Origin: Chara braunii
Taxonomy: Eukaryota > Streptophyta > Charophyceae > Charales > Characeae
Assembly: GCA_003427395.1 (NCBI GenBank)
Contig: BFEA01000242.1
Span: forward strand, 1,591,716-1,644,112
Direction of reading: 5' to 3'
Length of the DNA stretch: 52,397 bases
Shown here: one piece after another, positions 41,277 to 51,850 of the stretch
Layout of the letters: every line of letters begins with the position of its first letter
Position numbering within the stretch: the stretch's first letter is position 1
Position numbers and translations under genes: made by a program
The notes under the pieces: model-generated
What the model was told of the DNA's origin: nothing
What the model saw: the letters and a program-made list of their open reading frames with translations, nothing else
Databases searched by the model: none

Positions 41277-41293
41277 TCTAGGCTCCGATACCA
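41277..41293 (-). other. Primer binding site (initiator Met tRNA type)
   Basis: Minus strand TGGTATCGGAGCCTAGA, starting within about 6-13 bases of the inner edge of the right LTR. TGGTATC(A/G)GAGCC is the usual plant Met-tRNA primer site of gypsy and copia elements. It fixes 41,300-43,596 as the 5' LTR. Confidence 0.85.
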
Positions 41294-41299
41294 ACCTCA

Positions 41300-43596
41300 T
41301 GCCCTTTGCTGCTTTCCGGTCAGAGTGTTTTGATTCGCGGAAGGGTCCGGGAAGAACAACCAAAATGGGGTGTGTCAAGGATTTTTGGGAAAATTGAGTG
41401 TGGGGACACAGATGAAACTGTAATCCCCCGTGTTGGTCCGACCTTAGTAAGAAGGGGTCCGTCGCCGCGCGATCTAAGGAAAAGAGTTTGCACGGGGTCT
41501 CACGGCGATGAGGAATTCAATCCAAAAAGTATCGTTGCACTTCCCAGCGAGCCATTGCCCTACGTTTCGAATGAAAAGGGGAGGGCACACACGTGGTATC
41601 TCATTCTCGGATGAGATTTTGCCGCCGCTCACTACACAATTTTTGAGTCCAACGTGGAGGGCCTCAATCGAGTGGCTCTCTCCTTATGTTCGTCCTCGCC
41701 ACGTGTGCAGTAATGGAAGCCTTTGGCTTGGTAATGCTCGGTACGACGATAGTCGCTATACAGAGCGTTAGGCCAATGAGGTGCCACTGCCGCCCACGGG
41801 ATGACGATCAACTCATTAAACAGCAACAACAACGAATAAGGCGGAATATGCGTATGGATAATTACGAATCCCGCACCAACGAATCCGGAGCACTGGGTCT
41901 CAAGTGGAAAGTAATAACGCCCGCTGATCTTGGCGATGGCTTCTCGTACGTCCCACTCGCATACACGTGTCCTTTCCTCGTTGTACGGAAAAGGGAGCGG
42001 CGGAGATACGGGAAGTCGGCGCCCAGTCGGATTGGGGCAATCGGTCCACATGGCAAAAAGGAAAGCACAAAATTCTTCCTAATCATGCATCTTTCATTCG
42101 ATCAATCCAATCCCGCATTTTATCAGGTCCATCAACATGCTCACACAAGTCCTCAGGCGCAATCCACTGCATGCACGTGCCAAAGTAGGAGGAGAGAAAT
42201 CATCATAATCCATCTGTTGTAGTAGAAATATAACAGCAAGGAGGTGCAAGGGAGACGAGACATAGGTCAGAAAAGAGAAGAAGGCAGAAGGTAATTACAC
42301 ACGAAAAGTCTGATGACCTTGTCGAAAGATCCCAACTTAAATATCGAGTGAACAGAACTCACGCTCGAAAACTAGACTTGAAGCAAAAAGAGGCGCATGT
42401 GCCATAAAATTTCACTGTGGCTCCGGGCCATACATTCACTCAACTTCAAATTTTGAACCTCACACAGGCAGTGACGATTCCTGCCGTCACGTGCTACGTT
42501 CACTATAGCGATCGTCAACCCGCCGACTCAGTCTTTGAACAGTCTTGCCAGGATCCCACAGTCCATCGGGCGATCCAGTGCACAGTCGACAAGACTGTAG
42601 TCAGCTTGTCAAGACTTTCCGGCTCGCGTATCACACGCATCATCTAGCCACGGTTTCTCGGAAGCTAGCCGATCAGTTGAGAGAGAGTTTTTCGAGGGTG
42701 TTTGTGAAATTTACAGTTAAGGAAAAGGGAATAGATGCTAAGAAGGATTAAGACCGAGGTGGGAAGGGATAAGGAAAGGCTCGGGGATAATCGCCTGAGG
42801 AAAGCCATGTCGATCCCTCGGAGCCCGGTCGTAGCCAATCAGATTCGTCGTGTAACAGGGATATCCTTCTTACACGGCGCGTCTCCTTGGCTAGAAGGGA
42901 GGAGGAGGCAATCGACAGGGTATTCTGGCACGAGGTTTAGAGCGGGAAGAAGAAGACCGAGAAGGATGGCGCGAAACGGATCCAAGATTCAGACAATCAA
43001 GAAAGAGAAAAGGCGCGCGAGGTGAGGGAGAGATGGAAAACGGTTACAGAGAGAAAAGGAGCGTGAGTGCGAAGAAGGAAGTGTCGAAGGTATCGAGGGA
43101 AGGGGGGAGGGGAGGTTCGCATGCATGACGTCGACGCAGAGGCAAAAAGGGCACCAAAACAGTTACAGCTAATTCAAAATTGAAAAGTATCATATCCATG
43201 AGTAGAGCGAGTGTGGGAAAGTGTCGTATACCTATTCAGATGCACACGAAAATTCCCAGAGTTTTCCAAGATAAAGTCGATAACATTCATGCACAAAAAA
43301 GGATACGTCAGGTTCCGCTCATTCCAGAATTCCTAACTGTCGACCCAAATTTCTAGCGTGCTCGCTAAGACGCGCGTATTTCCAATGTATTTCCTTAATT
43401 GCAAAAGATGGAATTCCAAAAAGCGGCCCAAAAATTACGAAGGTCCTGAGAAGGACAGGCCTCCCTGATTATGAACAATGCTCGTTAATTGATGGAAATA
43501 CAAAAAGGGGCCTCTTCGGCCTGTTTGTAAGATAACAAAAATTCGAAAAAGAAGGGGGTTGGAAGATGGCGCAGGTCCGGAAGCTAGCGCGTCACA
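41300..43596 (-). repeat. Right LTR (5' LTR) of the Ty3/gypsy element, ~2.29 kb
   Basis: Direct repeat of 13,899-16,177. The inner edge is TGCCCTTTGCTGCTTTCCGG (TG at 41,300 or 41,307) and the outer edge is GCGCGTCACA at 43,596. It is followed on the inside by the primer binding site. Divergence from the left LTR is moderate, so insertion is not recent. Outer flank GGTAG does not match the left outer flank. Confidence 0.82.
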
Positions 43597-45040
43597 GGTA
43601 GGCATGATGTGAGCATATGTAGCCCATTGGATGTGATGCAGAGATTTCTCGCTTATCAGGGATTCTCTTTTCCAGATGTTATGCACCAGTTTGGTGGATG
43701 AGTGGAAGGCGTGTGCCCGTTTGTAGCCTTCCTTAACTGAGTATTGCCATATTGGAACGGGGTTGGTGCCCTTCCATTCCCACTCGTCCGGGTCAAAGGG
43801 CAGCCCCCCCACTGGGGTGGACATTTCATACACATAATAGCCTGCATCCTCAGACCCCACTACTCTGATTTTTACCAACTCCTCTTCTCATGTCGTGCTA
43901 TCCCGGTCACGGTTTCTTTTAAGGGAGGCCCATCTTGCCCCCGGCACATCCGGTTCGTAGGCCTGCAGTTGCACCCTTTCTTGGGTGGCTTGTGACACTC
44001 TGAAGATGAGCATAGGGATGTTATTTGGGGTAACCTGTAAAGGGGACACAACGACGGACCTCTCTGTAGAGTAGCCACCCATTGGGGCAGGATCGCCATC
44101 TGCAATTTGAGCATATTGGTTTGGGGTCTTTCGAGATATTTCAGTTCAAACCGCAACTGCTAGGTCGTTTTCCATGTGCTCGTCTGGTTATCCCACACGT
44201 TGCCTAGGGTATAGATTTCATTTTTCACCCACGTTAACCAGTGGGAGTTTGCTGCTAGGGAGAATGGTTGTCCGTCTTCGTCACAGACGAACGGTTTTCT
44301 GTCATCTTTGTGGGATAGGCTTCTTTGTTGGACACCATCTGTCTCCATAGATCCAGCATCGAGGTCCAAAGGGGGTCATTTTTTAGATCCCAACGTACTG
44401 TGTTTCAAGGTGAACCGTCTCTTTTGCGACGTGGGGGTCTCGGTAGCGTCCAGGCAGCGTTCGTCAGCCACATAAGGGGGTGGACCGGAAGGTTGGGATG
44501 GGATGGGGGGCCCAGCTATGACAGTTGTATAAACGTCAATTGTTGTCATGGTACATCATTGGCCAGCAAGAGGCGGATAATTACTTCAAACATTAAGGCT
44601 CCCCCGGGTCCAAGATCCCCAGTCCACCTACCTTTTTGGGTTGCATAACTTATTTTCACGCAACTCTTTTGATGTCGCATATCAGCTCATGGTCATTTCT
44701 CCATAGGTAAGCTGCCAGTGTTGCACGAAGGTTTGCTAGATGCCTTTTCGGGATCTCCCAGAAGGTTGTCTTGTATCATATGGAGGCGAGGACTGCATTA
44801 TTTATCGCGAGTGCCCTACCCACGAGCGATGTGTGCAGGTCGTCCCATTTGGCTAGCCTTTGCAGGGCGGTGTGAACCAAGGCCTGACCGTGGTCGGGTG
44901 GGGGGTTGAGCATTGTCAGGCGAATACCCATGATTTTGATTGCGTCGTCATGTGGTCTCCAGATAATCGGCGGATCTGGGAGTTCTTGCAGGGATAGCCA
45001 CCGACCCTCCGTCTTGATCCCCCAATTGACTTTCATGTCA
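43597..45040 (-). pseudogene. LINE ORF2 fragment (RT thumb/connection)
   Basis: Minus strand from 45,036: IKTEGRWLSLQELPDPP, IKIMGIRLTMLNPPPD, SLVGRALAINNAVLASI. These are the post-palm words of LINE RTs (compare K.LGI...GRALAI.). Downstream, in shifting frames, come WRNDHELICDIK, LPIETDG-like remnants, then PIWQYSVKEGYKRAHAF and KRESLISEKSLHH at 43,780-43,620. It ends at YAHIMPT exactly where the right LTR begins. The LINE piece flanking the other LTR (13,227-13,896) begins near the same protein position (HPCLPT). Confidence 0.7.
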
Positions 45041-45299
45041 ATTGCTACTGCAAGAAGGTAGCCAGTTAGGAGCTACGTTCTCAAGTGTTTTTGTTTTTTT
45101 TTTTTGACGATGACGTTCCCGTTCTCAAGTTATATCAGGCGTCCACCAAAGGTGAGAGGCTCAAACAGTTTGTGTAAAAGAAACGGAAAAAGAAATATAC
45201 TTCAATCGAAGTTTGTGTGACCCGGTATGAGTGATGTTTCTGGCTGGGCAGACATAAGGGGTCAATTTGTACGTTTGGGTTTATCTGAACTGGTGGGTT

Positions 45300-45470
45300 T
45301 TTTTTCCTTTTTTTTTTACGACGCTTTCTTTGTCGAGCCTGGAACCCCCCTGTACACACAAAAAAAAAAAGAACTAACTCGTTTTTCATTTTCGGCTGGC
45401 ACTGCCAGCCACTTAGCTCTGGTAGGTCGTGCCCCGAAAATCACCACGAGTGCATGGCCGCAACAGAGGT
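45300..45470. repeat. Poly-T/poly-A patches and GGCTGGCACTGCCAGCC palindrome
   Basis: The 17-base palindrome at 45,394-45,410, with GGTAGGTCGTGCCCCGAAAA after it, repeats the 7,123-7,345 unit. Confidence 0.6.
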
Positions 45471-45882
45471 AAAATGGTTGGGAAACGGACTGGTGGTTTG
45501 TATTATGATGAAGAGGTCATGAAACCAACATTTAGGAAACGTACGGGTCACTGCATGAGTGCCCAAATTCATCCGACTAAAAACGTTTCTACTCTATTTC
45601 TTTTCCGCGAACGATAGTTAAGCTAAGTACTAGTGGTTTAAACATTATTGAGGCCATTACTCAGCTTCGCTTTGTGCTAGAAATCGAGTCTAGTGTTTCA
45701 CCGTCTACACAGGGATGGAAATATTTTCCTTTTCAAACGTTTTAACTGTAAGAAATCTGCACTTGTCACCATGCAAAGGCATTGTGTTCTACCCAAACAC
45801 AAGTACAACCGTGCTAGTCCAGAGCTATACCGCTTATTGTGTTACCATTTTTTTCTCCAATGTGTCTCTCTACTTCTAATTA

Positions 45883-45892
45883 CTTATTTAAA
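45883..45892 (+). repeat. Target-site duplication CTTATTTAAA, left
   Basis: Exact 10-bp direct repeat with 48,858-48,867, flanking the TIR element. Confidence 0.88.
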
Positions 45893-46154
45893 GTGATAAT
45901 TTGTGAAACACCCCCATGTGCCAAAATGCCCCTAAAAGATGTGGGTAGAGTAAAATGTCTTTTTTAGCCTAATTTTTAATGTTATGCTCATGTCATGTCG
46001 TTGTGCAAATTTGCAATCAGGACCTCATCCTTGGAGCCTGGGCCTACACCCTGTTTTACCCGATTTACCCTCTATAACGGGTGGACAATTTTACTGATTA
46101 TCGAGGCCCATAGGCATAATGGCAGTTCACCTCCCAAACTCATTTCCGAACGAG

Positions 46155-47575
46155 TAACCGATAAAAGGTTAACAACAGCCGTATTTTTCATCACCACTTC
46201 ATGACACCCTTCACCACTGCAGGGTGCAGCCTGTCTAAACAGGTGGTTTTCAGGGTCTTCGGACCGTTCACCACTTCAGGATCATTCAGGTTTGAAAATT
46301 CTGAATGGTCCTGAAGTGGTGAAAGCTCCGAAGACCCTGAAAACCACCTGTTTATGAAGGCAACATCCTCAAGTGGTGAAGGGTGGTTTTCATGGTCTTC
46401 GGACCTTTCACCACTTCAGGACCATTCAAGATTTTCAGACTGTCAAAAACTCTCACTTGACCACTTCAGGACACCCTTCACCACTTCAGGATGCAGCCTG
46501 CCTAAACAGGTGGTTTTCAGGGTCTTCGGACCTTTCACCACTTCAAAACCATTAAGGATTTTCAGACTGCCCAAAACTCTCACTTCATAGTTTTTATTCC
46601 TGAATTTTCAGCTACCCGATAACTGCTTATGGAGTAACCTTGTTCAAAAATCTCTGCCGACACTGTGCTCGACAGCTTCGTCGTCTTAGTAAGCTTCCCA
46701 TATATCCATCTCCTCCTACCACAACTTCTCATCCCATGCCATTCCTCTAAGTTCTCCTGTTTTGCCACGTCACCACCCCCAAGCTCCTTTTGCGCCACTC
46801 TTCCTCGCTTGCAAGTTCAGACGATTTTGGCGTTTGGTAAAAATGGTGGTGAAGTGGCTCCATTATCTCCTTCTTTGTGCATCCCATCGTTTCTCACGTC
46901 CATACCTTCCTCCTTCGTCGTGCACGAGCTTCAGACATCACCATCAGTTTTTTTGCTATGTCAACATCTTTGTCTCGTCATTTTCTCAGTATGGTCTCTT
47001 TGCCCCGACTCCTTCTCGCCCTTTATTTTCTCCTCCATCGTCTTCTTCTTTCTGCACCTCGTAGTTGCTCACGTTCATATCATCCTCCTCCTTCATCGTC
47101 ATGGCATGACCCACAAGCGGTTATCGGGTAACTGAATTTTCAGGAATGAAAATTATGAAGTGAGAGTTTTTGGCAGTCTGAAAATCCTGAATGGTCATGA
47201 AGTGGTGAAATGTCCGAAGACCCTGAAAACCACATGTTTAGGCAGGTTGTATCCTGAAGTGGTGAAGGGTGTCCTGAAGTGGTCAAGTGAGAGTTTTGGG
47301 CAGCATGAAAATCCTGAATGGTCCTGAAGTGGTGACAGGTCCGAAGACCATGAAAACCACCCTTCACCACTTCAGGATGCAACCTGCCTAAACAGGTGGT
47401 TTTCAGGGTCTTCGGACCTTTCACCACTTCAGGACCATTCAGGTTTTTCAAACCTGAATGGTCCTGAAGTGGTGAAAGGTCCGAAGACCCTGAAAACCAC
47501 CTGTTTAGGCAGGCTGCATCCTCAAGTGGTGAAGGGTGTCCTGAAGTGGTGATGAAAAATACGACTGTTGTTAAC
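46155..47575. repeat. Large modular foldback (arms ~450 bp)
   Basis: The left arm 46,155-46,625 (AAGGTTAACAACAGCCGTAT, TTTTTCATCACCACTTCA...) is inverted at 47,115-47,575. Each arm is built from repeated words: TTCACCACTTCAGGA, CCTAAACAGGTGGTTTTCAG, GGTCTTCGGACCTTTCACCA and their complements. They are ordered so that each arm also folds on itself. The central 490 bases are CT-rich. The arms carry no coding sequence. Confidence 0.88.
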
Positions 47576-48279
47576 CTTCTCTCGCATGACGAACATTGTG
47601 GTGTATCTTTTTTTTTTCTTTTTTTTGCCACGTCACTACCATTGGTTATCAGGGAAAGTGAAAATTACACAGATGGGCTTCTTCGCTCCAGTTGTGTTGC
47701 ATTTGCAACTTCATATGCCCATGACCGACTGCATATCCTCATTGATTCTCATGACCACTATTTAAAGACAAGCAAGATGTTGTTCACCATAGTGTTCATG
47801 ACGAAAAAGGAAAAACAAAAAAGTCACCCCTTCTCATTGGATTGAAGTCCATCTGGTGAAGGGTTGATGGAAGAGGAAGGTGGATTCACCGTTTGAATTA
47901 GGATGTCTTTTACATTGAGATGCAGCGAAGCAAATCAATATCGATTTTCTACATTTTATCACAAACACGTTCAAATTCAGGCGTTAGATGTAATCTTTTT
48001 TGTTGGTGACCGTGCCTTGAGTGTCTAAGTTGTGATTTCTCAAGCCAAGTAGATCCGAACTCCACCTTTTTTTTTTTGCCATATTACTGACTTTAGTTTC
48101 TCCTCTCCCTTGATATAATTTTTTCTCTTCTCTTATTTCATAGTCCTTCAACGTCTCCTTCTTTCTACATCTTGTACTTCCTCACATCAATATCCTCCTC
48201 GACGATTTTTCTTTTTGTTGCCACCTCATGATTTTTACTGCTTCACTCTCTCAGTATCCTCTTTCGTTCCCGATTCCTC

Positions 48280-48430
48280 ACCCTTTATTTCCTCCTCCAT
48301 CTTCTCCTTCTTTCTACATCTTGCAGTTGCTCACGTCCATACCTTTCTCCTGTATGGCGACGAAGGAGGACGTGAGCGACTGCAAGACGTAAAAAGAAGG
48401 AGAAGATGGTGGAGGAGGAAATAAAGGGCG
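48280..48430. repeat. Second foldback (arms ~68 bp)
   Basis: CCCTTTATTTCCTCCTCCAT, CTTCTCCTTCTTTCTACATC, TTGCAGTTGCTCACGTCC pairs with GGACGTGAGCGACTGCAA, GACG, AAGAAGGAGAAGATGG and AGGAGGAAATAAAGGG. Diverged copies of the same arm lie at 46,860-46,930, 47,025-47,090 and 48,145-48,210. Confidence 0.85.
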
Positions 48431-48679
48431 GGTCGGAGAAGAGAGAGGATACTGAGGGATAGGAGTGAAGATGTGGCAAAAAAAAAAAAAAAAAAAAATT
48501 ATGCCCAAAGTCCATTTATAAGGAACAAAGAACAGAGAGCAAACGCAGGTGGCGGATGCGACTCTTTTTCCCTACTATTGCCACGTGTGACAACTAGGGG
48601 TTAAAACGCAAAGGTGACCTGAAATAATAGGGGTAAAACGAACATAAATCAGACCTGGAAAAAATTAACAAGTACCGGG

Positions 48680-48795
48680 ATATTTTGCAAAGATGGATAG
48701 TACTATGAAGGGTATTTTGCAGTGGTGGGAGCTTAAACCGACGCCAGAGGTATTTTGCAAGTTTGTTTTTTGTTGGAGGGGTATTTCGCTTTACC
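48680..48795. repeat. Subterminal TATTTTGCA repeats
   Basis: GGGATATTTTGCAAAG, GGGTATTTTGCAGTGG, AGGTATTTTGCAAGTT and GGGGTATTTCGC lie just inside the right TIR. Repeated subterminal words of this kind often bind transposase. That role is inference here. Confidence 0.5.
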
Positions 48796-48857
48796 CACAT
48801 TTTTTAGGGGCATTTTGGCATATGTCTTAACGTATGGGGCATTTCGTAAATTATCCC

Positions 48858-48867
48858 CTTATTTAAA
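48858..48867 (+). repeat. Target-site duplication CTTATTTAAA, right
   Basis: Exact match to 45,883-45,892. Confidence 0.88.
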
Positions 48868-49989
48868 CCAGCAGTTCAACTAATCTCGTTTGTTGTCTAC
48901 TTCAGAAGCGTGAGGAACGCAACCCTAAGGCCCTATGTTTTTTTTTTTTTTTTTTTTAGAGAGAGAGAGAGAAAGAAAAAAAGAACGTGTTCCACTTCAC
49001 TACAGCTTTTTAGCTGTGAACAACAATATAGGAACCCAATCACACGTGGTTAACGGGAACCCCCAGTTTCAGCTCATGACTAACAAGTTCAAAACTGAAA
49101 TTATGGTTGGGGGGTGAAATTTTATTTTATTTTTCTTTTTTTTTTGCCAGTTTTTGTTTTGGTTTAAGGTTGCTATGTACCAAATTTGGTCTTATTTCTA
49201 GCATTGGAATTTCCTCTGCTAAGATTTCTGAAATTTCTCGAGATTTTTGAAACTGAACGTTAGCGAAATTTGCGTGAAAATGCATTTTTGCCTTGCTGTT
49301 TCGTAGGTTTTTTTTTTTTTTTTTTTAGGTTTTATTTTTCGCAGTTAGTAACTATGGTATCTATGTTATGACTTGGTGGCAAGTTTGGTTAAAATGACCC
49401 ATGAATTTTGTTATAAATGGCATGACAAGTTGTATGAAAATTGGGACCTCCGTTAACTGTCTCTCAACCCAATACACCGTAGCCTTAGGGTTGTGAATTT
49501 CGAACCCGGTCCAATAAGCGAGTAAAAGGGGGCCTATGGGTAGCAGCAGGGAGAAAGATACATTATTTAATGACCATAATTTTTTTTTTTTCCCTGAGGA
49601 AAATTCTTATTTTGTTTTGTTTTGAAAAAATCATTGTTGAATTTGCAGTCATTGGTTTTCTCATATTTTTTTACTAATTATTTCGATTATAAAAAATTCC
49701 AAAATAACTCTCAACATTTTGCAACAAGTTGTTACTCGCCTTTGGCCAAACCCATTGGTGACTGTCAAATCTTCAAGATCCGACGACCTTAAAAAATTCA
49801 CTATTCCATTTTTTTTTTGTCTTTTTTTTTGTCTCCCACCATGAGGCAGGACTGGTCCTATGCGTTGCAAAGATACTGGTAGGGCAACCAAGTAGCTCAA
49901 ATTTGGGTAAAATAAAAAAATACTTCGTATTTAAATATAATGTTTACATAGTTTATTTAAAGTTTTGTTCTATTCGAGGAAAGTAGACT
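48868..49989. other. No gene; T-runs and A/T-rich sequence
   Basis: Poly-T runs near 48,940, 49,310, 49,580 and 49,810, with a short (GA)n at 48,960. Short open frames have no recognisable motif. Confidence 0.5.
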
Positions 49990-51110
49990 CACGTTATTTC
50001 GATTTCGAAATGTTAAACTCAAGGACCTCGACTTCCTCGGTCTCCTACGGGAGCTACCAACCCTTCGCAGACAACACTTGCCTGTTCCCCACGAATTGTC
50101 TCGCCTGACAAATGCATCACCATTCCAACAACCATGTGGACCCGAACAAATGCACAACCCAAAGTTTGTTCATTGATATGGTTGAAGTGAAGATTAACGG
50201 GCTTACTAATATTCAACACTTACATTCTGAATGCTCGGCGTTCGTACACAGCCCGGCACATACACTCTGACAAGGGGGGGAGGGGGTTCAAAATCTTCAG
50301 CATTTTCACCACTTCTCAATTTTTAGAATCTGAAGTAATGTTTCTACACACTCAGATAGGGAGGGTGTAATTTATAATATTCAATATTTTCACCACTTCA
50401 TAATCTTCAAAATCTTCAGCGTTTTTACACACTCAGACGGGGGGCGGACGATGAAAATTCTAAAAATTCTATAGTGGTGAAAACACTAAAGATTCTGACC
50501 CCCCCCCGCTTAAATAAACAAAACAGGGGGGGTGGAACGAGGGGGGGTTCAAAATCTTCAGCGTTTTCACCACTTTATAATTTTAAAAAAACTTCAGCGT
50601 TCCTACACACTCGAATAAGGGAGTGTACTTCATAATTTTCAGCATCTTCACCACTTCAGAATCTTCACAATCTTCAATGTTTTTATACACTCAGACACGG
50701 GAGCTAACACTAAATATTTTGAAGATTTATTTCAACGTAGGGACATTCAACATTTTCAACACTTTTGAAATCATTGAAACTCGATTTCAAAGAACTTCAA
50801 AAATGTTGAAAGATCTTTACTCCATAATTAGTTTCAGCGAAGATTTCGAGGAAGGGTAATGTAGTGATTATGTTGCGTCTATGTGTTGTCATGTCTACTA
50901 TACAAAACTAAAAGAATGTTTGGGGTGGGGTGTCCCAATTGGTATTTTATTCACGATATTTCATGGTACGCTGGAACCGGTTTCCAGCAGATGTTGTTCC
51001 TCACAAACAGTCAGGGGCATCTGTCGTAAGCCCATTATAAGGGGATTGCTCATATTATGTCCTCTAGTAGGCTAAAGCGAAACTTTGTGAGGGGAGGGGG
51101 AGTGTGTGTA
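49990..51110 (+). repeat. Terminal-region repeat unit R1
   Basis: Its two ends (49,997-50,200 and 50,860-51,110) match R2 at 51,326-51,850 in order: CCTCGG.CTC.TACGGG, CTGCCTGTTCC or TTGCCTGTTCC, ATTATGTTG, TTCACGAT.TTCATGG.ACGCT, GTCGTAAG.CCA.TATA. R1 is split by the CACCACTT-rich block. The class is unknown and no coding sequence is supported. Confidence 0.7.
50285..50830 (+). repeat. CACCACTT/CTTCA modules with G-runs
   Basis: AAAATCTTCAGC(A/G)TTTTCACCACTT and TACACACTC(A/G)(A/G)A occur four or more times. G-runs of seven or more occur near 50,272, 50,440 and 50,524-50,548, and a C-run at 50,500. TTCACCACTTC is also the building word of the foldback at 46.2-47.6 kb. Confidence 0.7.
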
Positions 51111-51184
51111 TGTTTGTGCACGTGTGTATATGAGACTAAGTGAGTTTGTGTGCATGTGTGTATGTGTGTGTGTGTGTGTATGTA

Positions 51185-51216
<32 letters not shown>

Positions 51217-51241
51217 TGTGTGTGTGTGAGAGAAAGAGAGA

Positions 51242-51313
<72 letters not shown>
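51106..51313. repeat. (GT)n then (GA)n compound microsatellite
   Basis: TGTG-rich sequence with TATG interruptions to about 51,228, then about 40 GA units. It sits between R1 and R2. Confidence 0.97.
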
Positions 51314-51316
<3 letters not shown>

Positions 51317-51325
51317 GTTATTGCG

Positions 51326-51850
51326 TCGACCCATGCCGTTTCAATCTTGAAAAGGACTGCGGCCTCCTCGGCCTCTTACGGGCAGCTACCGGACCTCCGC
51401 AACAACAACTGCCTGTTCCTCATGAATTCTCCCCCCAACAAATTCACCACCCTTCCAACTACCATTGAGAGCCGAACGAACGACCTGTATGACCGGTATA
51501 AGGCTATAAGCAAACGATAAAATTTTGATTGACTTACCGTGAGGGCACTTGTGCGCTGCCCATAGTTTGTTTGTTGATGTAGTTGGGGAAGGGTAAGGTA
51601 CTGATTATGTTGTATTTATGTTTTGTCATATTCACTATACAGAACTCCAAGAATTTGTGTGGGGGGGGTTCTGGCCGATGCTTCATTCACGATGTTCATG
51701 GGACGCTAAACCTGGTTTTCAACAAGTGTCGCTCCCCACTAATAAACAAGAGCACTTCGTCGTAAGTCCACTATAGGGTGATACTCATGTCACCACCTCT
51801 AGCGGGCTGAAGAGGAACTTTTTTTGGGGGGGGGGAAGCATGTGTGTGCT
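51326..51850 (+). repeat. Terminal-region repeat unit R2
   Basis: Direct diverged copy of R1 without the CACCACTT block. Ends in a G-run (51,825-51,836). Confidence 0.7.

Larger units (their letters stand above)
45893..48857. mobile_element. Mutator-like non-autonomous DNA element, 2.97 kb
   Basis: The left terminus GTGATAATTTGTGAAACACC and the reverse complement of the right terminus, GGGATAATTTACGAAATGCC, align. Inside them the inverted stretches CCAAAATGCCCCTAAAA and ATGTGGGTA match on both sides, so the TIRs are about 70-80 bp. A perfect 10-bp CTTATTTAAA duplication flanks the element. Long TIRs with 9-11-bp duplications are typical of the Mutator superfamily. No transposase is recognisable. 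The interior is filled by two foldback structures and CT-rich sequence, so it would need a transposase in trans. Confidence 0.85.

Noticed and set aside
41686-42222. 178-codon plus-strand frame in the right LTR, also open in the left LTR
   Set aside because: It overlaps the minus-strand frame fully and shows the same neutral pattern. No motif.
51106-51468. Cys/Val- and Arg/Glu-rich frames
   Set aside because: (GT)n and (GA)n translated.
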